Shown here piece by piece: positions 1-13,500 of a stretch of DNA of 64,000 nt. The notes under the pieces are model-generated. The model was not told the origin of the DNA. It searched no databases and saw only the letters and a list, made by a program, of their open reading frames with translations. Every line of letters begins with the position of its first letter. Position 1 is the stretch's first letter. Position numbers and translations under genes: made by a program. The stretch comes from Amphirosellinia nigrospora (lineage: Eukaryota > Ascomycota > Sordariomycetes > Xylariales > Xylariaceae), in NCBI GenBank assembly GCA_004123355.1, contig SCHM01000002.1, forward strand, positions 5,987,569-6,051,568, read 5' to 3'.

Positions 1-3000
1 CTTGAACTTCAATTTCGGATGGCTACATTGAAGTGCTCGGGACCGCCGTTATCGGTATCCTGTGGTGTCAAAAGTATTGATCGCCAAAATTCACCTGTTT
101 TCACGTTTTCCTTGCTACAGAGCCTCAACTATTCGACCCAAAGAATATCTCTAACCGCCACGAGACTAGGGGTAAGAGAACGACAGGGGCAAAATCTCTA
201 AGTGCAACGTTGATTGCGGCCTGTGAGCCTTCTGGATTCATCCTTACGGCCAACGTGACGATGACATCTGCGAAAACAACGATCTTTTTTGGCCAAGAAG
301 AGCCTGTCAAAAAAGCCACCGTCCTAGGGCTGTTCTACCGACGGGATAATCATGGATTAGACCGAGCCGGAATACCTAGAAGAGTACTTCGACGCGGACT
401 GCCCGTAAACTACAATGATCATTACTGCTGCTCAACGGCTAAATTTCCGATTCAAGGGCAAATTATCTTGGCTCCTTTAGTAACGACTCTTTATCGGGAT
501 GCATATCGTGTACTACAGAGTTTAGGGGCGCTCCATCCCAAGGCAGCAATATTAGATCCTTCGCATCGCAACTGGCTGCCTTGGTTGAAAAACGACTAGC
601 GTCCCTTTCTGTCGGGACTCAGCAGTCCACACAAGAGGAAGGTCCTTACATCATACTTAAGTACTATGCATGAAGGAGACGAATGGAAGCACGCCCGGTA
701 ACTCGTAGTTCGATCTCAGAAATCATAGACACAGGATAGTTTGGTCAAGTCACACCGCTTGGAAACTGTCTGCTGTCGATGCCTTGGCTAGGTAAAATGG
801 CGGGACTCGCGTTTATAGCATTCCCCTAGCCTTACAAGATATAGTGAATATCACACGCATAGGTCCAGCCACTGAAGGTATGCCGGCATAGTCAGAGATA
901 GGAATTATATCAATGTAGCCCTCTGCCAAGCAGTTTAGTATTATCCACACTTTTGAATTAGAATGGCATATTTGTTTTGTCTATTCAACCTGTTTATCTC
1001 GGTCTCCGGTTCGTAAAGCGCTTCTAAACTTTATTTAATCTACAGTAGTAGTATTTTATATTTCCCGTACCAGTGTAATTGTAGCACAACGTAACTAAAC
1101 TGGCATAATTATTGTTCCTCTAAAATAGAAAACTTGTTATCACAAAGGATTATTTTTATTGTCGCACAAGAAGCGGTTTTCTGAATCCTTTTTGTATGCC
1201 TGGCGCCAGGCAGTTGGACCTGTGATAGAATAGTCGCCATTAAGACGCGAGACGCCGCTGTACAATGATATCTGGTGATGTCATGGCCATATGTGGTGCA
1301 ATAGTAGTAGATCAGATGAAATAAACGGCGCAGCCGAGCCCCCTTCTCGCCGGCACGGGACCGTTCGGAACTAACAGACTAAATAGGCAAAAGAATGCGG
1401 GATATTTCCAAGATAAGCTATGTAGGCGCATGGAAGGAATATCTTGTTACACGACAAAGTTCTCATGCGTGCCATTGAGGTGGGGTTTCAAAGGAGTTGT
1501 CGCTCTGCGATTGTCATCCTAGCAAGCCACGAGAAAACATGATGACAGATCCCTATACCAAACACCGAAATAGTGAGGCTCTGCAACTTGTCTTCGAAAA
1601 CACCGTATGACAGAGCTGAGTCCCAACGAATCAAGAGAGACTTCTAGAAGTTGTGTATGTGACATCCTAATAATCTTACTCTCTGACACGAGCAACTAGG
1701 AACCGGAAAGGGGGTCGGCAGCAGCCTGGGCTGCCCTTCCAAACTGTGGATGCACTTATCAGGCTACCCTAGAAGACTTACAAAGCTGGGCAAGATGAAG
1801 GCGCTCGGCTTGGCGTAGGCTTTATAATTTGCGGCCTTGAAATGTAATAGATTAACGATCTAAATGTCACAGTTGGCTTGATGAACGCCCCTGTTTCTTG
1901 TCTTACAATGTCTACTGTGGCAGCCTATACTTGCGTTCTAGTATGGCAACGTAAGGATTATCCAACCAAAAGCATCCATTGATGAATAGTACACCGAGGA
2001 GGAGGCTCTCTGGGGATACAGAGTCGCCTATTTGATTGGTCTATTTTTGGGCCACTCGATCAGTTTTTTATTTTTTGTTTTGGAAAAAGATAAGATCCTT
2101 GTTTAATTGACAAGACGGAAATACTAACCCAAGAACACCAGTACCTCCAGAGAAGGCCAATGGAAAGAGGAGTAAATATGGAGGACGGAGACACCGAACC
2201 CACGAGCGTGGGTGGGAGCCGACGAGCTGACAAGAAGTAAGCAATTAATATATATGCAACTGCATTTCTAATACTCCGATAGTCGCATGCTCATTACTTA
2301 GGGTGAATCGTCAAGGATAGAGGCAATGTGACATAGGTGACAGTGACATTAGGAAGGGCCTATTTTCACTGATCTCTATGGATAAAGAAGCCAATTACAT
2401 CTAGTCCTGATACTTTGTGGGTTATTTTGGGGGCGAAGTGAGGCTCCGGCGCTAACTCTGTCAACATTAATTGGCTACAGGCGCGACATTTGACGCCTCG
2501 TAGTATTCGGAGACGAATTTCTAGTAGGAGCCGAGCTGGTCGGGTACTTGGAACCAGAAGGCAACATAAATCGGGTGACATGAGGCCTCGGGAGGCGTCT
2601 GACTCGCATTAAGTTACACCCAGAGGGCTATCTGCTAGTTGACTTTGTGATGCTCATAATCTCTAGCCCGGACGACTTCCAAGCCTAAACGACCGGTCAG
2701 AGCTGAAGCTGACATGCCTCCAGACCAAGCGCTTATGGCCACCTGCGGGAGCGGTATACGGCTACACAAGAAACCGAGATAGAATAAAAAGCCATAAGTA
2801 GACTTGTAGTTAATATTTACTAATTCTCCTGCTTGAGTGACAGGAGAAGACAAGTAAGCATAGTTTACCTAAGTCCAAATATAGAGGCTGCGGTGTCCTC
2901 CGGGCCCGCCGGCCTTATAAGTTGCTTATATGGATACACTGCATTATGTCGATAGATATAATGGATATAGTAATATTATGGAAATATCGGGAATGTTGGG

Positions 3001-3454
3001 CATCTTCCAAAATGGATCCACCCTTTTCTCATCACACACCAAGGAGGTACCTCCTCCCTTTTCATGGCTTCAAGAGGTCACATCATTTTCGCATAGCTGT
3101 ATCGCAATGCAGTTCAACCCCCTTCCCAGCCTAGAATCCTCGATTTCTCGGGAATCAAGTCTCATTTTCTAGTCAAATTAGTCAGCTCTGCTCGTGGATA
3201 TCTGCCTCCTAGGGTGTGGATATCCAAGGTCTTCATACCCCCGCTCTGATTTTCGGTCCCTGGGTAGAGTCATTCATCGTCAATGAGCCGCTGCGAAGCT
3301 CGATATCTCGCTTGCCCGCCTAGTTCCTGCACCTCGAATCGATTGCATTTAATCCATGGCGGCACAGCGAGACCGTACTTATCGTGTCAATCACATGATT
3401 TTATGATTACTTTCGCGCTGCCCAATTAAAGGCGCCAATCTGATAACTATCATC
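1..3454. other. Gene-poor region upstream of polymerase eta
   Basis: No gene recognised. Short open frames are scattered and broken by stops. One stretch near 510-660 on the + strand reads as protein-like sequence rich in Ser, Gln, Ala and Leu, but has no start codon and no recognisable family. It could be the tail of a decayed gene. The part from about 900 to 2300 is AT-rich. No promoter element is certain for the gene starting at 3455. Confidence 0.5.
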
Positions 3455-5675
3455 ATGTCCTCCCATCGCCTGGCTTTCAGCTGTCCTCTCCCACCCACGA
3501 CCGGACGTCGTAAATCGCAGTTCACATACCGCCAGCTTGGCATGCTAGCTTCGTATTCGACATCCTCTCCTCTGCGGGTCATCGCTCATATTGATCTTGA
3601 TGCTTTTTATGCTCAGTGTGGTAAGTATATACTCTTCATTGATAGATGCTGTGGCTATTGTTAGTTGAGCTGTGTACTAAGTTCAGTACCCGCCGTCTAT
3701 GTGAAGTATAGCCGTATCGCTATGAAATCTACTCAGTATTTATATTAACTGATTTGTTTCTTGCCCTATGCAGAGATGGTGCGCTTGGGTGTCGATGAGG
3801 AACAGCCGCTTGCTGTGCAGCAATGGTATTTGCCGAGCCCGACATTTATATCCGTTACTTGCCAATTTTCCTACCCTACATTCATCATCCACGTCATGGG
3901 CTGATCCAAGCCAATACGGTCTCGTATCAAGTTAGTAACCTTACTATGACAGGCAAGGGCTGATAGCCGTCAACTATCCGGCACGTAATTTTGGTATTGG
4001 TCGACATTGTACTGTGACGGAAGCGAAGAAGCTCTGCCCGAGCCTTGTCGCTCAACACGTTGCTACATGGCAGGAGGGCGACGAGAAGTGGGCTATCATC
4101 AAGATGCAGCCTCTCATATTGGGACTCACAAGGTCTCGTTAGATCCATATAGGCTCCAGTCGAGGAAAATTCTGGCTCTGATTAAGGAATGCCTCCCAGC
4201 TAACACGCAGAAGGTTGAAAAAGCAAGCATAGACGAGGTTTTCATTGATCTATCTGCACAGGTTCACTCGATATTACTTCAGAGGTTCCCAGAATTAACC
4301 GGCCCCCCTCCCTACGACGACCCGACCGAGAAACTACCTCTTCCTCCAATCACTACCCTAGATTGGCAGGTTGACGTGTTGGTGGACCTCAACGACGCTG
4401 AGACAGAAGTTGACGACCCTGATTGGGACGACGTGGCCCTATTGATCGGATCTGAAATTGTTCGGGATATCCGAGCTGAAGTCCGTCGGATCTTGCACTA
4501 TACTTGCTCTGCTGGGGTAGCGAGTAATAAAATGCTCAGTAAATTGGGCTCTGGTCATAAGAAGCCCAACCAACAGACAATTATACGTAATCGGGCCGTC
4601 CGCCGATTCCTATCGGACATGAAATTTACGAAGATCCGAAACCTAGGGGGAAAGCTTGGCGACCAGGTCAAGTCGGAATTCAATACGGAGTCTGTCGACG
4701 AAATGCTTCGTGTTCCATTAGAACAACTCAAGATAAAGCTTGGGGAAGAGACGGGGCTCTTGGTTCTATGACACGATTCGGGGAATAGACTCGAGTGAAG
4801 TCACTTCACGAACACAAATCAAATCTATGCTCTCTGCAAAGTCGTTTCAGCCGAATATCTCTAGCATGGAGCAAGCTGTCAAATGGCTCCGGATATTTGC
4901 TGCCGACATATTTTCCCGCCTAGTCGAGGAGGGGGTTCTTGAGAACAAGCGCCGACCTAAGACAATCCATTTGCATCATCGCTCTGCAGGCCAGACCCGG
5001 TCACGATCGTGCGGCATCCCGCAGGGCAAACCCCTTCAAGAGATAATTCTATTCGACCTAGCTAAACATATGATGGCACAAATTGTTAGCGAAGGTAGGG
5101 TATGGCCCTGCGCAAACCTCAGCCTAAGCGTTGGGGGCTTTGAAGATGGCATTACTGGAAATATGGGAATCAGTAATTTTCTACTTAAAGGTGACGAAGC
5201 ACGAGTATCGAAGGTGACATCGCGCTATTCTCCACTTGATCTGTCTTCACATGAACCACAAGAGAAGAAAACACGCTTCGAGAGCGCCGGAATCCAACGT
5301 TTCTTTCTCAAGAAGGAAACATCGACTGGGGAAGATAAGGAGGACGGAAAGGAAGTGGCCGACTTGGACCATACGCACGAGGATGTGGAACGGCGGGTAA
5401 GTGACTCGCGCAGCCGTCAAGTCCCCATCACCGATTACATGTGCTCTCGCTGCAATGCAGGGCTTGAAAGCGCAGAAGCATTGCAACACCATAATGATTG
5501 GCACTTCGCCATGGACCTCCAGGACGAGGAACGTGGCAAGTCGGCATTCGCTAGCAGTAAGCCTGCTGTTCCACGCAACCAAAGGAATACGACTCTCACG
5601 CCTCGTAAGAAGCCGTCTGGGGGCGGTGGCGGTAAGAAGTTAGAGCAGGGGCAGAGCAGGTTGAAGTTTGGATAG
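3455..5675 (+). CDS. RAD30: DNA polymerase eta (Y-family translesion polymerase, Rad30)
   Basis: This gene encodes the Y-family polymerase that copies past UV lesions in the nucleus. Exons are 3455-3620, 3774-3825 and 3953-5675, with GT-AG introns 3621-3773 and 3826-3952. Exon 1 carries the catalytic motif HIDLDAFYAQC (Asp about 47 and 49). Further in come NYPARNFGI and the second acidic motif SIDEVFIDL. The helix-hairpin region has GVASNKMLSKLGSGHKKPN. The little-finger domain follows, then a UBZ zinc finger (CSRC, then HHNDWH) near 5438-5495, and the C-terminus QSRLKFG resembles a weak PCNA-binding box. Two single-base shifts interrupt exon 3: one base missing near 4090-4095 and one extra G near 4751-4756. 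Frame and conserved sequence resume after each. The gene is either a recent pseudogene or, more likely, carries sequencing errors. Confidence 0.93.
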
Positions 5676-7839
5676 TAAGGCAACATCCCGAGATGGTTCA
5701 CATGCATACATCATCCACTCAGGGTCCGCACGCGCTCCCCCTTTCGCTTGGGACTGGCCTCCGTAGAAGCACGTTGGCCTCTGGCTATGTGGATTGGCAA
5801 GGCCAATATCCTGGAGAAGGCTGCGGCGAACGCCCCTGGTTCGTCTGCGCCAGATTTAGCGTCAGTATATGATCAAGCTCCATGCTTGAATGTGACCCAA
5901 CAATGCCCGAAGGGGTTTAGAGTTGGCCTCGCTGATGAAACCGAGTATGACCGCCTGGTTGACAAGTGACTAGTGTCATTACTTCGATTCAAAAAGGATC
6001 TATTGAGAGATCTTTAGCGGGATCGGTATGCAGAATGGGTCGCGCCATCATTAGCGTTGCGTATGGTTCATGATTGCGGCACCAAACGATTCCTTCTGAT
6101 GGATTGCTCCGCACGGACCTGTCAGTCGCGCACTGATAGCGAGAAGTGATTCGTACATAACTAGAGCATATAAAAACCGAAAGGAGGAGAAAGCCTCGAT
6201 AGGGATTTGTTTCCCGAGGTGCATAGCAAGATGTCTCGCAAGCAGCGTACAACCTACAGGCTACAAGGTTCCATAAATGGTTATGAGGTCGCCTTAATAG
6301 TGCGGATGCAGCCGAGGCCGGCTGCTGAGGGCGCTCGTTTTATCCTCTGTCTAATGGGCCGCTTACCTCTTGCCACCAGTGCAGCCAATTCCATGTAATC
6401 TGACAGCTACATGAAGCGCTGTATAATAGTACGTCTATGTTGGAGTTCTCTACCGCTTCGTGATACGTAAGCGCGAAAATATCATCAGGTTCCAAAATGT
6501 CATGGGCAAGCTGGCTGGTGATTGGCTGTACTCGGCTTGGGCATCCAAAAGTGGAATACGGCTAGAAGTGAAAACAAGTTGGGCCCTGGTGCATTGATAC
6601 CCAACCCAATCTGCCTAGTCTATCTACTGTCTATAGTATACCGATATCAGCGAAAGACAAGGTAATCCATGGCTACCATTCACACAATGTTGGATGTTTC
6701 TTTGCGTTATATTTCCTATAGTACTATCTCCATAGTGATGTCTCGTTGCACAGAATTTGCCTTGATTCTGGACTCGTGCAATGCTAATTCCTTGCCCTTA
6801 GAGTGAGCTCTGCATCATCACATGGCTCCAAGTAAGGTCCAAGGTTTGATGCTGTTCTTCTAACTATAAAATTCATTATCAACGTGCGTAATTCACTCGT
6901 GACGAATCCGTGGACTGGGATGTTAAGATCGTATTCGACTCCTGACCTATGAACGTAATAACTGTATGAACCCCCGGGGCATGAGTCTCGATAGACGATA
7001 ATTTGTGAAAGCCTTCCCTATTCGCCAGTTCTGTGTATTGTCTATGCGAGCGGTTCTCAAGGAAGCAGGTTGAATAACATGTGAGGGTCTTCGGAGGACA
7101 GTTCCAGCCCATTTGTTCACTTAGTCGCGGGCTACTCAGACAACAGATGGCAAGCAAGTGGAGCAAAGAATGTGCCAGTGAAGCAATGCCGCCTGTAATC
7201 TCCTCTTCTACTGGGCAGGTAGTTATCCGATAATTGGAGGTTCTTATGAATGCGAAATTCCGTAAGGAGATCTGAAGGGAATGAGTAGGTTTGTCGTATA
7301 AGAAGCCCCTCGCTTCCGTTTTCCTATAGTCACACTCAATCATTGAACGCATTGTGTTCTCTCTTAGCATATGCTCGTCCGCCCTCAACTAAGACAACAA
7401 TCACAAATACCAGAGCTAAATAACAATAAAAGAGTGAGGTGTTAGACCGTACCACGAAGTGTGGTCTTATCTTCTATTTCTGTCACCGACGAGCGCTGAA
7501 CCACGTATAATCATCGACGTATTCAGTCATACATGACGACATACTCTCAGCGACTATTCCTTGGAGACGAAAGGACCACATCATTCGCCTGGATCGTGTG
7601 TATTATTTCTTCGATAGAGACAGGTCATGCTCGTAAGAAGCATCTATGTAATCGATGTCCAAGCAGAAAAAAGAGATTTAAGATTTAAAAACGAACGTCG
7701 GACGTGTCAACAAGGGGCACGATCATATCGACACCTACATTGCCTCACTAGCCACAGTCTTAACCACGGTGAAAACCTCACTACAGCCACGATTCTGCGT
7801 GGATTAAGACCCTAAACTCCAAGTCTCTTCACGCCCAAC
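5676..7839. other. Intergenic region after polymerase eta
   Basis: No gene recognised. A 169-codon open frame on the minus strand (6879-7388) and a 73-codon frame on the plus strand (5748-5969) show no motif I know. The second begins about 70 bases after the polymerase stop and is probably in or near its 3' end. The stretch 6400-6880 holds nothing that I can see. Confidence 0.5.
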
Positions 7840-9251
7840 TTGCGAGACAGTTTGCCTAACCCTCGTTTTTGCCACATACACTGTACAGCCGCACAGCATC
7901 ACGACGTGCTATCAGTTGTACACATACTTTTTTGTCTTCCCTGTACAGTACAGAGAGCTCATCCCCGGCAATCGAGCATCAGTTCTTGGTTGTTAGACAG
8001 TGCAGTTGGTGGTCCTCGCCTCGCCTCCGTTACGCTGCATCTTCCGTCGCGACCAACCTACAGAAGCCGAGAGTCATCGATCTGCAGGGTCGCCCTTGCG
8101 CTACGACTCCTCGTCCACTCCTCGATTGGCCCTCGTCGACCAATCGCCCTCCCATACAAGTGCCTCTGGCCAACCAGATACTCCCACGCACACCTCCGAT
8201 ACAGTGATACTGCCCCACCAGCTTGGCGCACACTGCCATCTCGTCATTGGATTTCTAGAGTACCTACACGTACAGGAGGTAGCTCGAATAAGGAGCATCC
8301 TTGGAATCTCACCTGACTAAGGGCCCGCCTGGACTGCTTCTGTGCCTGCTTCTGCTCCTGTGCAGACCTGTGCCTCTCGTCGACTCAGGGAAGACTGAAG
8401 CGACACAGAGACGGCATCGCATGCACATCACCTACCACTGCGCTGTTATTGCCTTACATACCAAGGCCACACCATCCCATCCCATCCCATCGTCATCTGC
8501 TGGGGCATTACCACACCACTACCACCTTGTCCTGAGGTGCTTGTCCCGTCGCGTTTTTGCCACTTCGCTCGCTTCTGACGATAGGGCCCTCGGAGCTCGT
8601 TTGCCAGCACGGCGATCCCTGTCCAGTTTTCTGGGTGGCGTAACTGAGCCCTTGTCGGTTTGGGCTCCATACCTCAAGGTAACTACCTAGACTCCAGGCG
8701 TTTGTCTGCTGCTACCTGCCTACGGAATCTGGGCCATACGGTATACTTAGGTACAGGTACCTCTACTTCCAAGTAATATTTCACTCGACAGCTAGTTGGA
8801 CAGTGTGCCAGAACTGTATACGGCATTGCATTGGGTAGGACTTGGAAATTTGTCCCTTGCCCGCCTGCCTATTTGCTGCCTGCTTTTACTTGTTCTGTTG
8901 CAGCCGGACCCCATCCTCAGCGACCCACATTACCAATTCGCCCACCGCCATCGCCATCGCCAACCCCAGGCCGCCTGCACACCCACTACAACAGGACGCT
9001 ACCGCACACCACCACCAAACTACCTACCGCCAATCATCCGGCCACCAAGCCCCAGTCCCAGCCCAACCCCCAAACCCTTTTCTCTCTTCCACCGCCCCTC
9101 TCCCTCGCGCTTCTTGCATCTCTCTCTTCCTTTCCACTCTCTATCCCCTACCTTGCTGTCTCTTCTGCCGACCCCGGATTCTTTTTTTTCTTTCATTGAT
9201 CTCTCTTAATCTCGGTCGACCGTCGAACAGCCTGTATTCCGCTACGACGAT
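7840..9251 (+). promoter_or_regulatory. Pyrimidine-rich promoter and leader of the RfeG-like gene
   Basis: About 1.4 kb of C- and T-rich sequence on the + strand precedes the start codon at 9252. It includes a CCCAT repeat near 8472-8491 and almost uninterrupted CT tracts at about 9060-9200. Several overlapping frames stay open because the composition is skewed; their Pro/Ser/Arg-rich translations do not look like real proteins. CT-rich leaders directly before the start are common in filamentous fungi. The extent of transcribed leader versus promoter, and any leader introns, cannot be read here. Confidence 0.5.
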
Positions 9252-10565
9252 ATGGCACGCAGACCCCCGCTTCTGGCACCAGCGGCCTGCCTCAGCAGAC
9301 TCGCCAAAACGAATATTTCGTACCTAGAGACGGCATAGATCGTGAAGTTATCACGGCCGATATATGTCGTTACCTCGGGAATGATGCGCTAGTGAGACCG
9401 GGAAACTACGAGGCATGTCGTCTCCCGTCTTTGACATTGTTCGTGTCGGCTTATTCTGACCTGCTTGTGCTGCAGAACCCCGAGAATGGCCAGATCATTC
9501 AAGGGTACTTTATCAACGCATACCGCAATTTGACCTCAGTAAGTGGTCGTATATCATGAAGGCATCGTCGGCCGAGCGCTGACAGTAGCCGTTCTGTAGG
9601 CTATGATTCAAGACTTGAAGGCAGATTCTGCACGGTGGGATCAAGAAAGGCGGCAACAGTCGGCGAATCGGAATAACGCCGGCGGAGGTACTATTGCCTC
9701 GAACGGCGTGCTTATCAGATCCTCTAACACACCTCCAGTCCAGTATCGCAACTCAGATATTCATCAGTCGCGACAGTATTACGGGCCGACGGAAGCCTCG
9801 TATTCTGGAACTCCTGGTAATGATCCTTATGATAATGGTCCTGGTCCCAGATATCCAGGCACTGGATCTTCCGGATACACAGGAGCCTCTAACTCGTATT
9901 CCCAGCAATACGCAGCGCCGCAGGGTGGGTATACTACCCAACAGGGCTACACGGCCAATTCAGCCCATTTCGCGCCGCCTCCAGGCAATGTAGCTCCCTA
10001 TGGATCCGGACACACAGTTGCGCCCGCAGGATATGGCCAGAATCCCCAAGATAACTCATATATATTGTGGATGCCAATTTGCGTGTGTCGTCTCAGCCAG
10101 ACCCGTATGGCAATAATACCTATGGAACTGCCAGAGGTGACCCCAGAGATCAGAGAGTACCTGTAACTAGTACTATGGCACCCGCCAGGACTACTTATAC
10201 AACAGCAGGACCTTCAACTACCCAACCATTTACAGGACAGAATACCTATAATTATCCACAAAGTGCGACGTCAGCCAGTGCAGCCTACCCCCAAGTAGTA
10301 CAGCCGGTAGAACCGTTTTACGGACGTGGTGCGTACACCAGAGGCTTCTAACTTGACAGCTTGTTCTGATTATTTAGCATCTCCAGCAGGCACGGCCCCT
10401 TTCAGTGCCGCTTCAGATCAACAGTATGAGAGCACCCCCGCCCACAAACGTACAGGATCTTCACAAAATACTCAACAGCCAAGTAGTGGATCATCGCGGA
10501 ACCGCGGCGAACGCGAAAGTGTTGAACGTCACGTCGAGAGACCGCGCCATCGTACCGGTCGGTAA
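9252..10565 (+). CDS. rfeG: RfeG-like putative transcription factor
   Basis: The protein resembles what is annotated in Sordariomycetes as transcription factor RfeG. Its conserved N-terminal block reads EYFVPRDGIDREVITADI and then RYLGNDALVRPG, followed by INAYRNLTSAMIQDLKADSARW; the rest is a low-complexity Tyr/Gly/Gln/Pro/Ser-rich tail. Exons are 9252-9412, 9476-9538, 9600-10328 and 10378-10565. Introns are 9413-9475 (GC-AG), 9539-9599 and 10329-10377 (with CTAAC branch site). Predicted length is about 380 residues. Two single-base losses break the frame: in a five-C run at 9264-9268 (six C would restore the conserved N-terminus) and in an AT run near 10057-10067. The start at 9252 is the only ATG fitting the conserved block. 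The family name is from memory; the molecular function is not established by sequence. Confidence 0.8.
9413..9475 (+). other. GC-AG intron in the RfeG-like gene
   Basis: The first intron begins GCATGT after exon end TACGAG and ends TGCAG, with a possible branch site TCTGAC near 9455. No GT donor nearby would keep the conserved reading GNYE followed by NPENGQ. GC-AG introns are a known minor class, but this donor is weak outside the invariant bases. Confidence 0.65.
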
Positions 10566-13500
10566 TCTGGTTCCAGAATCATAGCCTCGGAGTTCCGGAT
10601 TTGGATCTTTGCCTGCCTTGTGAGATTATCCATTTGTTTCATACCCAAGGAAAGGATCCAATAACCAGCCATGGTCTCTGCCGGAGTTATCTATTATCCA
10701 AAGGATAGACTTGGATTTGAGTAAAGATAATACCCCAATCATTCAAAGTTGCTAGTTGCAAACTTGATTGAATAATGTTATGGGACATGATGATACCGGA
10801 ACTACCTCATCACCGTTTCACCAATCGGGCCACCTTATTTACGATTTTTCGCACATGAATTTGTTTTTCCCACATGGATACGGCGCACTACCTGGAACGG
10901 ACCTTGCTACGACATATGCATTTGACTGGCCGTTCAACTTATCATACTCCCACGGTGGCTTTATGCGAAGGGTGGAGGGTTTAGGCACCGGGTTGCCAGT
11001 TTATGTTTTCAGGAAAAGAATATTTGTCTCATGGTTAGCGACGTGGATGATGCCGCGTTTCCTCAGCTGTCCGGATCCAGCCCAAGGTTGGGGGTTCATT
11101 TTACATTCCTGGGATGATTCTGGTTCCATTGCCGGTCATGGGTGAGGATTTGGGAGGTTTATTTGGGACGATGTTACGCTAATAGACAGGGCATACGATC
11201 CGGACAGCGAGGTGAGTACTGGACGACGACTTGTATATATATGCCAACCTCTGCGAAGGAGTTTCACATCTTACGTGCTTTCACCTAGGCAATTGCTCCG
11301 TGGATGACAGTCATTCCCTTTAGATGAACAGTTCACTAACACATAGCCCACACTGGAACACATGACGGCCTGTTGGCCTCATGGATTATGTACTGGATCT
11401 TCCGAGGAATCCCCAATGGAGGTTGCCACTGGATTTAGGACTTTAAAGGACTCTGCGACTACTCTGGTTTACAATGGCCATTGATATTTACATCTTGAAG
11501 CACTACCCGGTTAGGAAGTTTCCGTGCAGAACTGTTGAGTACTGCTATTTCACGACTCGTACGGAGCCCAAGATGGGATTCAAACTCTCGGGCTACCATA
11601 TCCGGTGTTTCGTCCGCATTCTCCTTTTGACTACCAAAGTTTCAGTTTCTCTTTCTGTGGCCCCTGAGTCCATCAGATGGTGCAGATTTCCTTTGGGTAC
11701 AATCTACCACCAACTGAAGAGGTCAAGTCTATGGAGATATTGACGACTTGCTCCTTCCCTCGGAAACAATGCGGAAACGTGTCCAATGTCTGGAGTTTGC
11801 CTTGAGGTGTGGTCGTCGTCTTAAGGATTCCACTTGAATAGAAATCTCTCACGAGACCATTGCGATGCATGTCGCGGGAGCCCATTCGAGAAATTCACTA
11901 GGCTACAGTTCTAGCTGTCACTGGTCAAATCTGGGGCTTTTGTGCCGGAGTCGGAGCCATTATATCAGTCCCTAAATCCCGGAATCTCCAGTCGCTTGAC
12001 CATTGCAGGCTTCAATGGCGCCTGAGAGATATTGTACCTTCAATTCTGGACAGACCTCCAGTTGATTTATGTTTGTACATTTCACATTAAGTCGTTGTTA
12101 TCATTTTGTGCGGAATCTGCTACCTTGTTATAATTTAATCCTGGCCCGGTTTCTCTTCCAAGATACTGGAACCATGCTTCTTGCGACACTAACTACGCGC
12201 TAATAGGTCAGAGGGTCTATTCGGTCTCAAATGGTGCGTGCAAGGACAAGACACTTAAGTGTTGGATTGTGATGGTATATGACACGGGGAGCCTCTGTTG
12301 CTTAGTGATGCGACGAGGACAGGCTCTTAGCTGGGCAATGGAAATCTGATATGGGCTATGGGATTGTATATCACTCACGTGCAGTTCTGGAGTGTACTAA
12401 GATGCTAGGATATGCCTGCGCCCTCTTTATATTTAATGAATCGATCTTCTGGACTTATGTATATGTGCGACACGCATCTGTGTCTGCTTGGAAGTTTTAG
12501 TGTTTCTTCACAGTGTCTGCTAAGGCATGTCCTCATCCTTACTAGTGATACTACTGGCTTAGAACCCTCTCTTCACGGGCTTTAAAATGCACTCATTTCT
12601 TTCACAAACAAGGATAATGAAGATTACCTATTAGCGGTGGATGAATTCACGGGCAATGTCCTCGAAATATAGATTATCTAACACTGACCCTTGACCCCTC
12701 GTCTCGTGTAATGTTTCATAACTAAACTCACGACAATTCTCCCATTTTTACTAATATTAGTAGCATGCCGCGAAAAACGCGATACTTAGGATAACAGTTA
12801 GAACCCCAGTGCAATCACAACCTAAAAATAATTGAGACTGCATATCTGTGGGTGACCTATAGACATCGTAGGCATGATAAAACCACATGCTGGCTTTCAA
12901 GAAGTGCTCTATGTACAATTAAGGGCAACAAACGTAAAAACTTCACAGCATACCTACACGTTGTTGTGGTTAGCCAGGTATCTAACCGTCCCACATGCAG
13001 TAGGTACGCTAATAAAGTAGTAGGCAGTTATTTATTATACTATGTATCGGAATACCCTCGTCAGGCCAGCCACCGCGTGCGTAGGTTACAGTTTTAAGCA
13101 GTAGACGGGTTCCAGGTTTGGAACAAATAAGGCATGCCGACTATGTCTGGATACGGATCCCTGCATCCAGCTCCCCACGATATGGCGGAATGAACAGGGC
13201 ACATTCCGCATTCCGCATTCATGTGAAACGAGGGGCAGGCTTCATGGAGTTATTCATATAATGCTGGGAATCATCCTAGATGCAGTAGAGAGGCACAGTA
13301 TCGTGAAGCTCGCCAGCTCTAACAACACTTGAAGGGAGTAGATAGGCTTATCTACTTGACTTTGGGTTGTGGGTTGCAGGAAAATGAATGGTAGGTCTGA
13401 TGGGTAAGGGAGGGACGAGGGCGGTCCAAACTGCATTCAGCATTTGCTGCTACCGCAGTAGCAGTTACCTCAGGTTGTAGTGCATATGAAAGCGGATCTG

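Noticed and set aside
6879-7388. 169-codon minus-strand open frame
   Set aside because: No motif, no conserved-looking stretch, no start context or intron support; kept only as a note in the intergenic entry.
7840-9327. Several open frames of 100-160 codons upstream of the RfeG-like gene
   Set aside because: All three frames are open at once because of CT-rich composition; translations are low-complexity Pro/Ser/Arg.
10768-11145. 125-codon frame after the RfeG-like gene
   Set aside because: Phe/His/Gly-rich text with no motif, in the likely 3' trailer.
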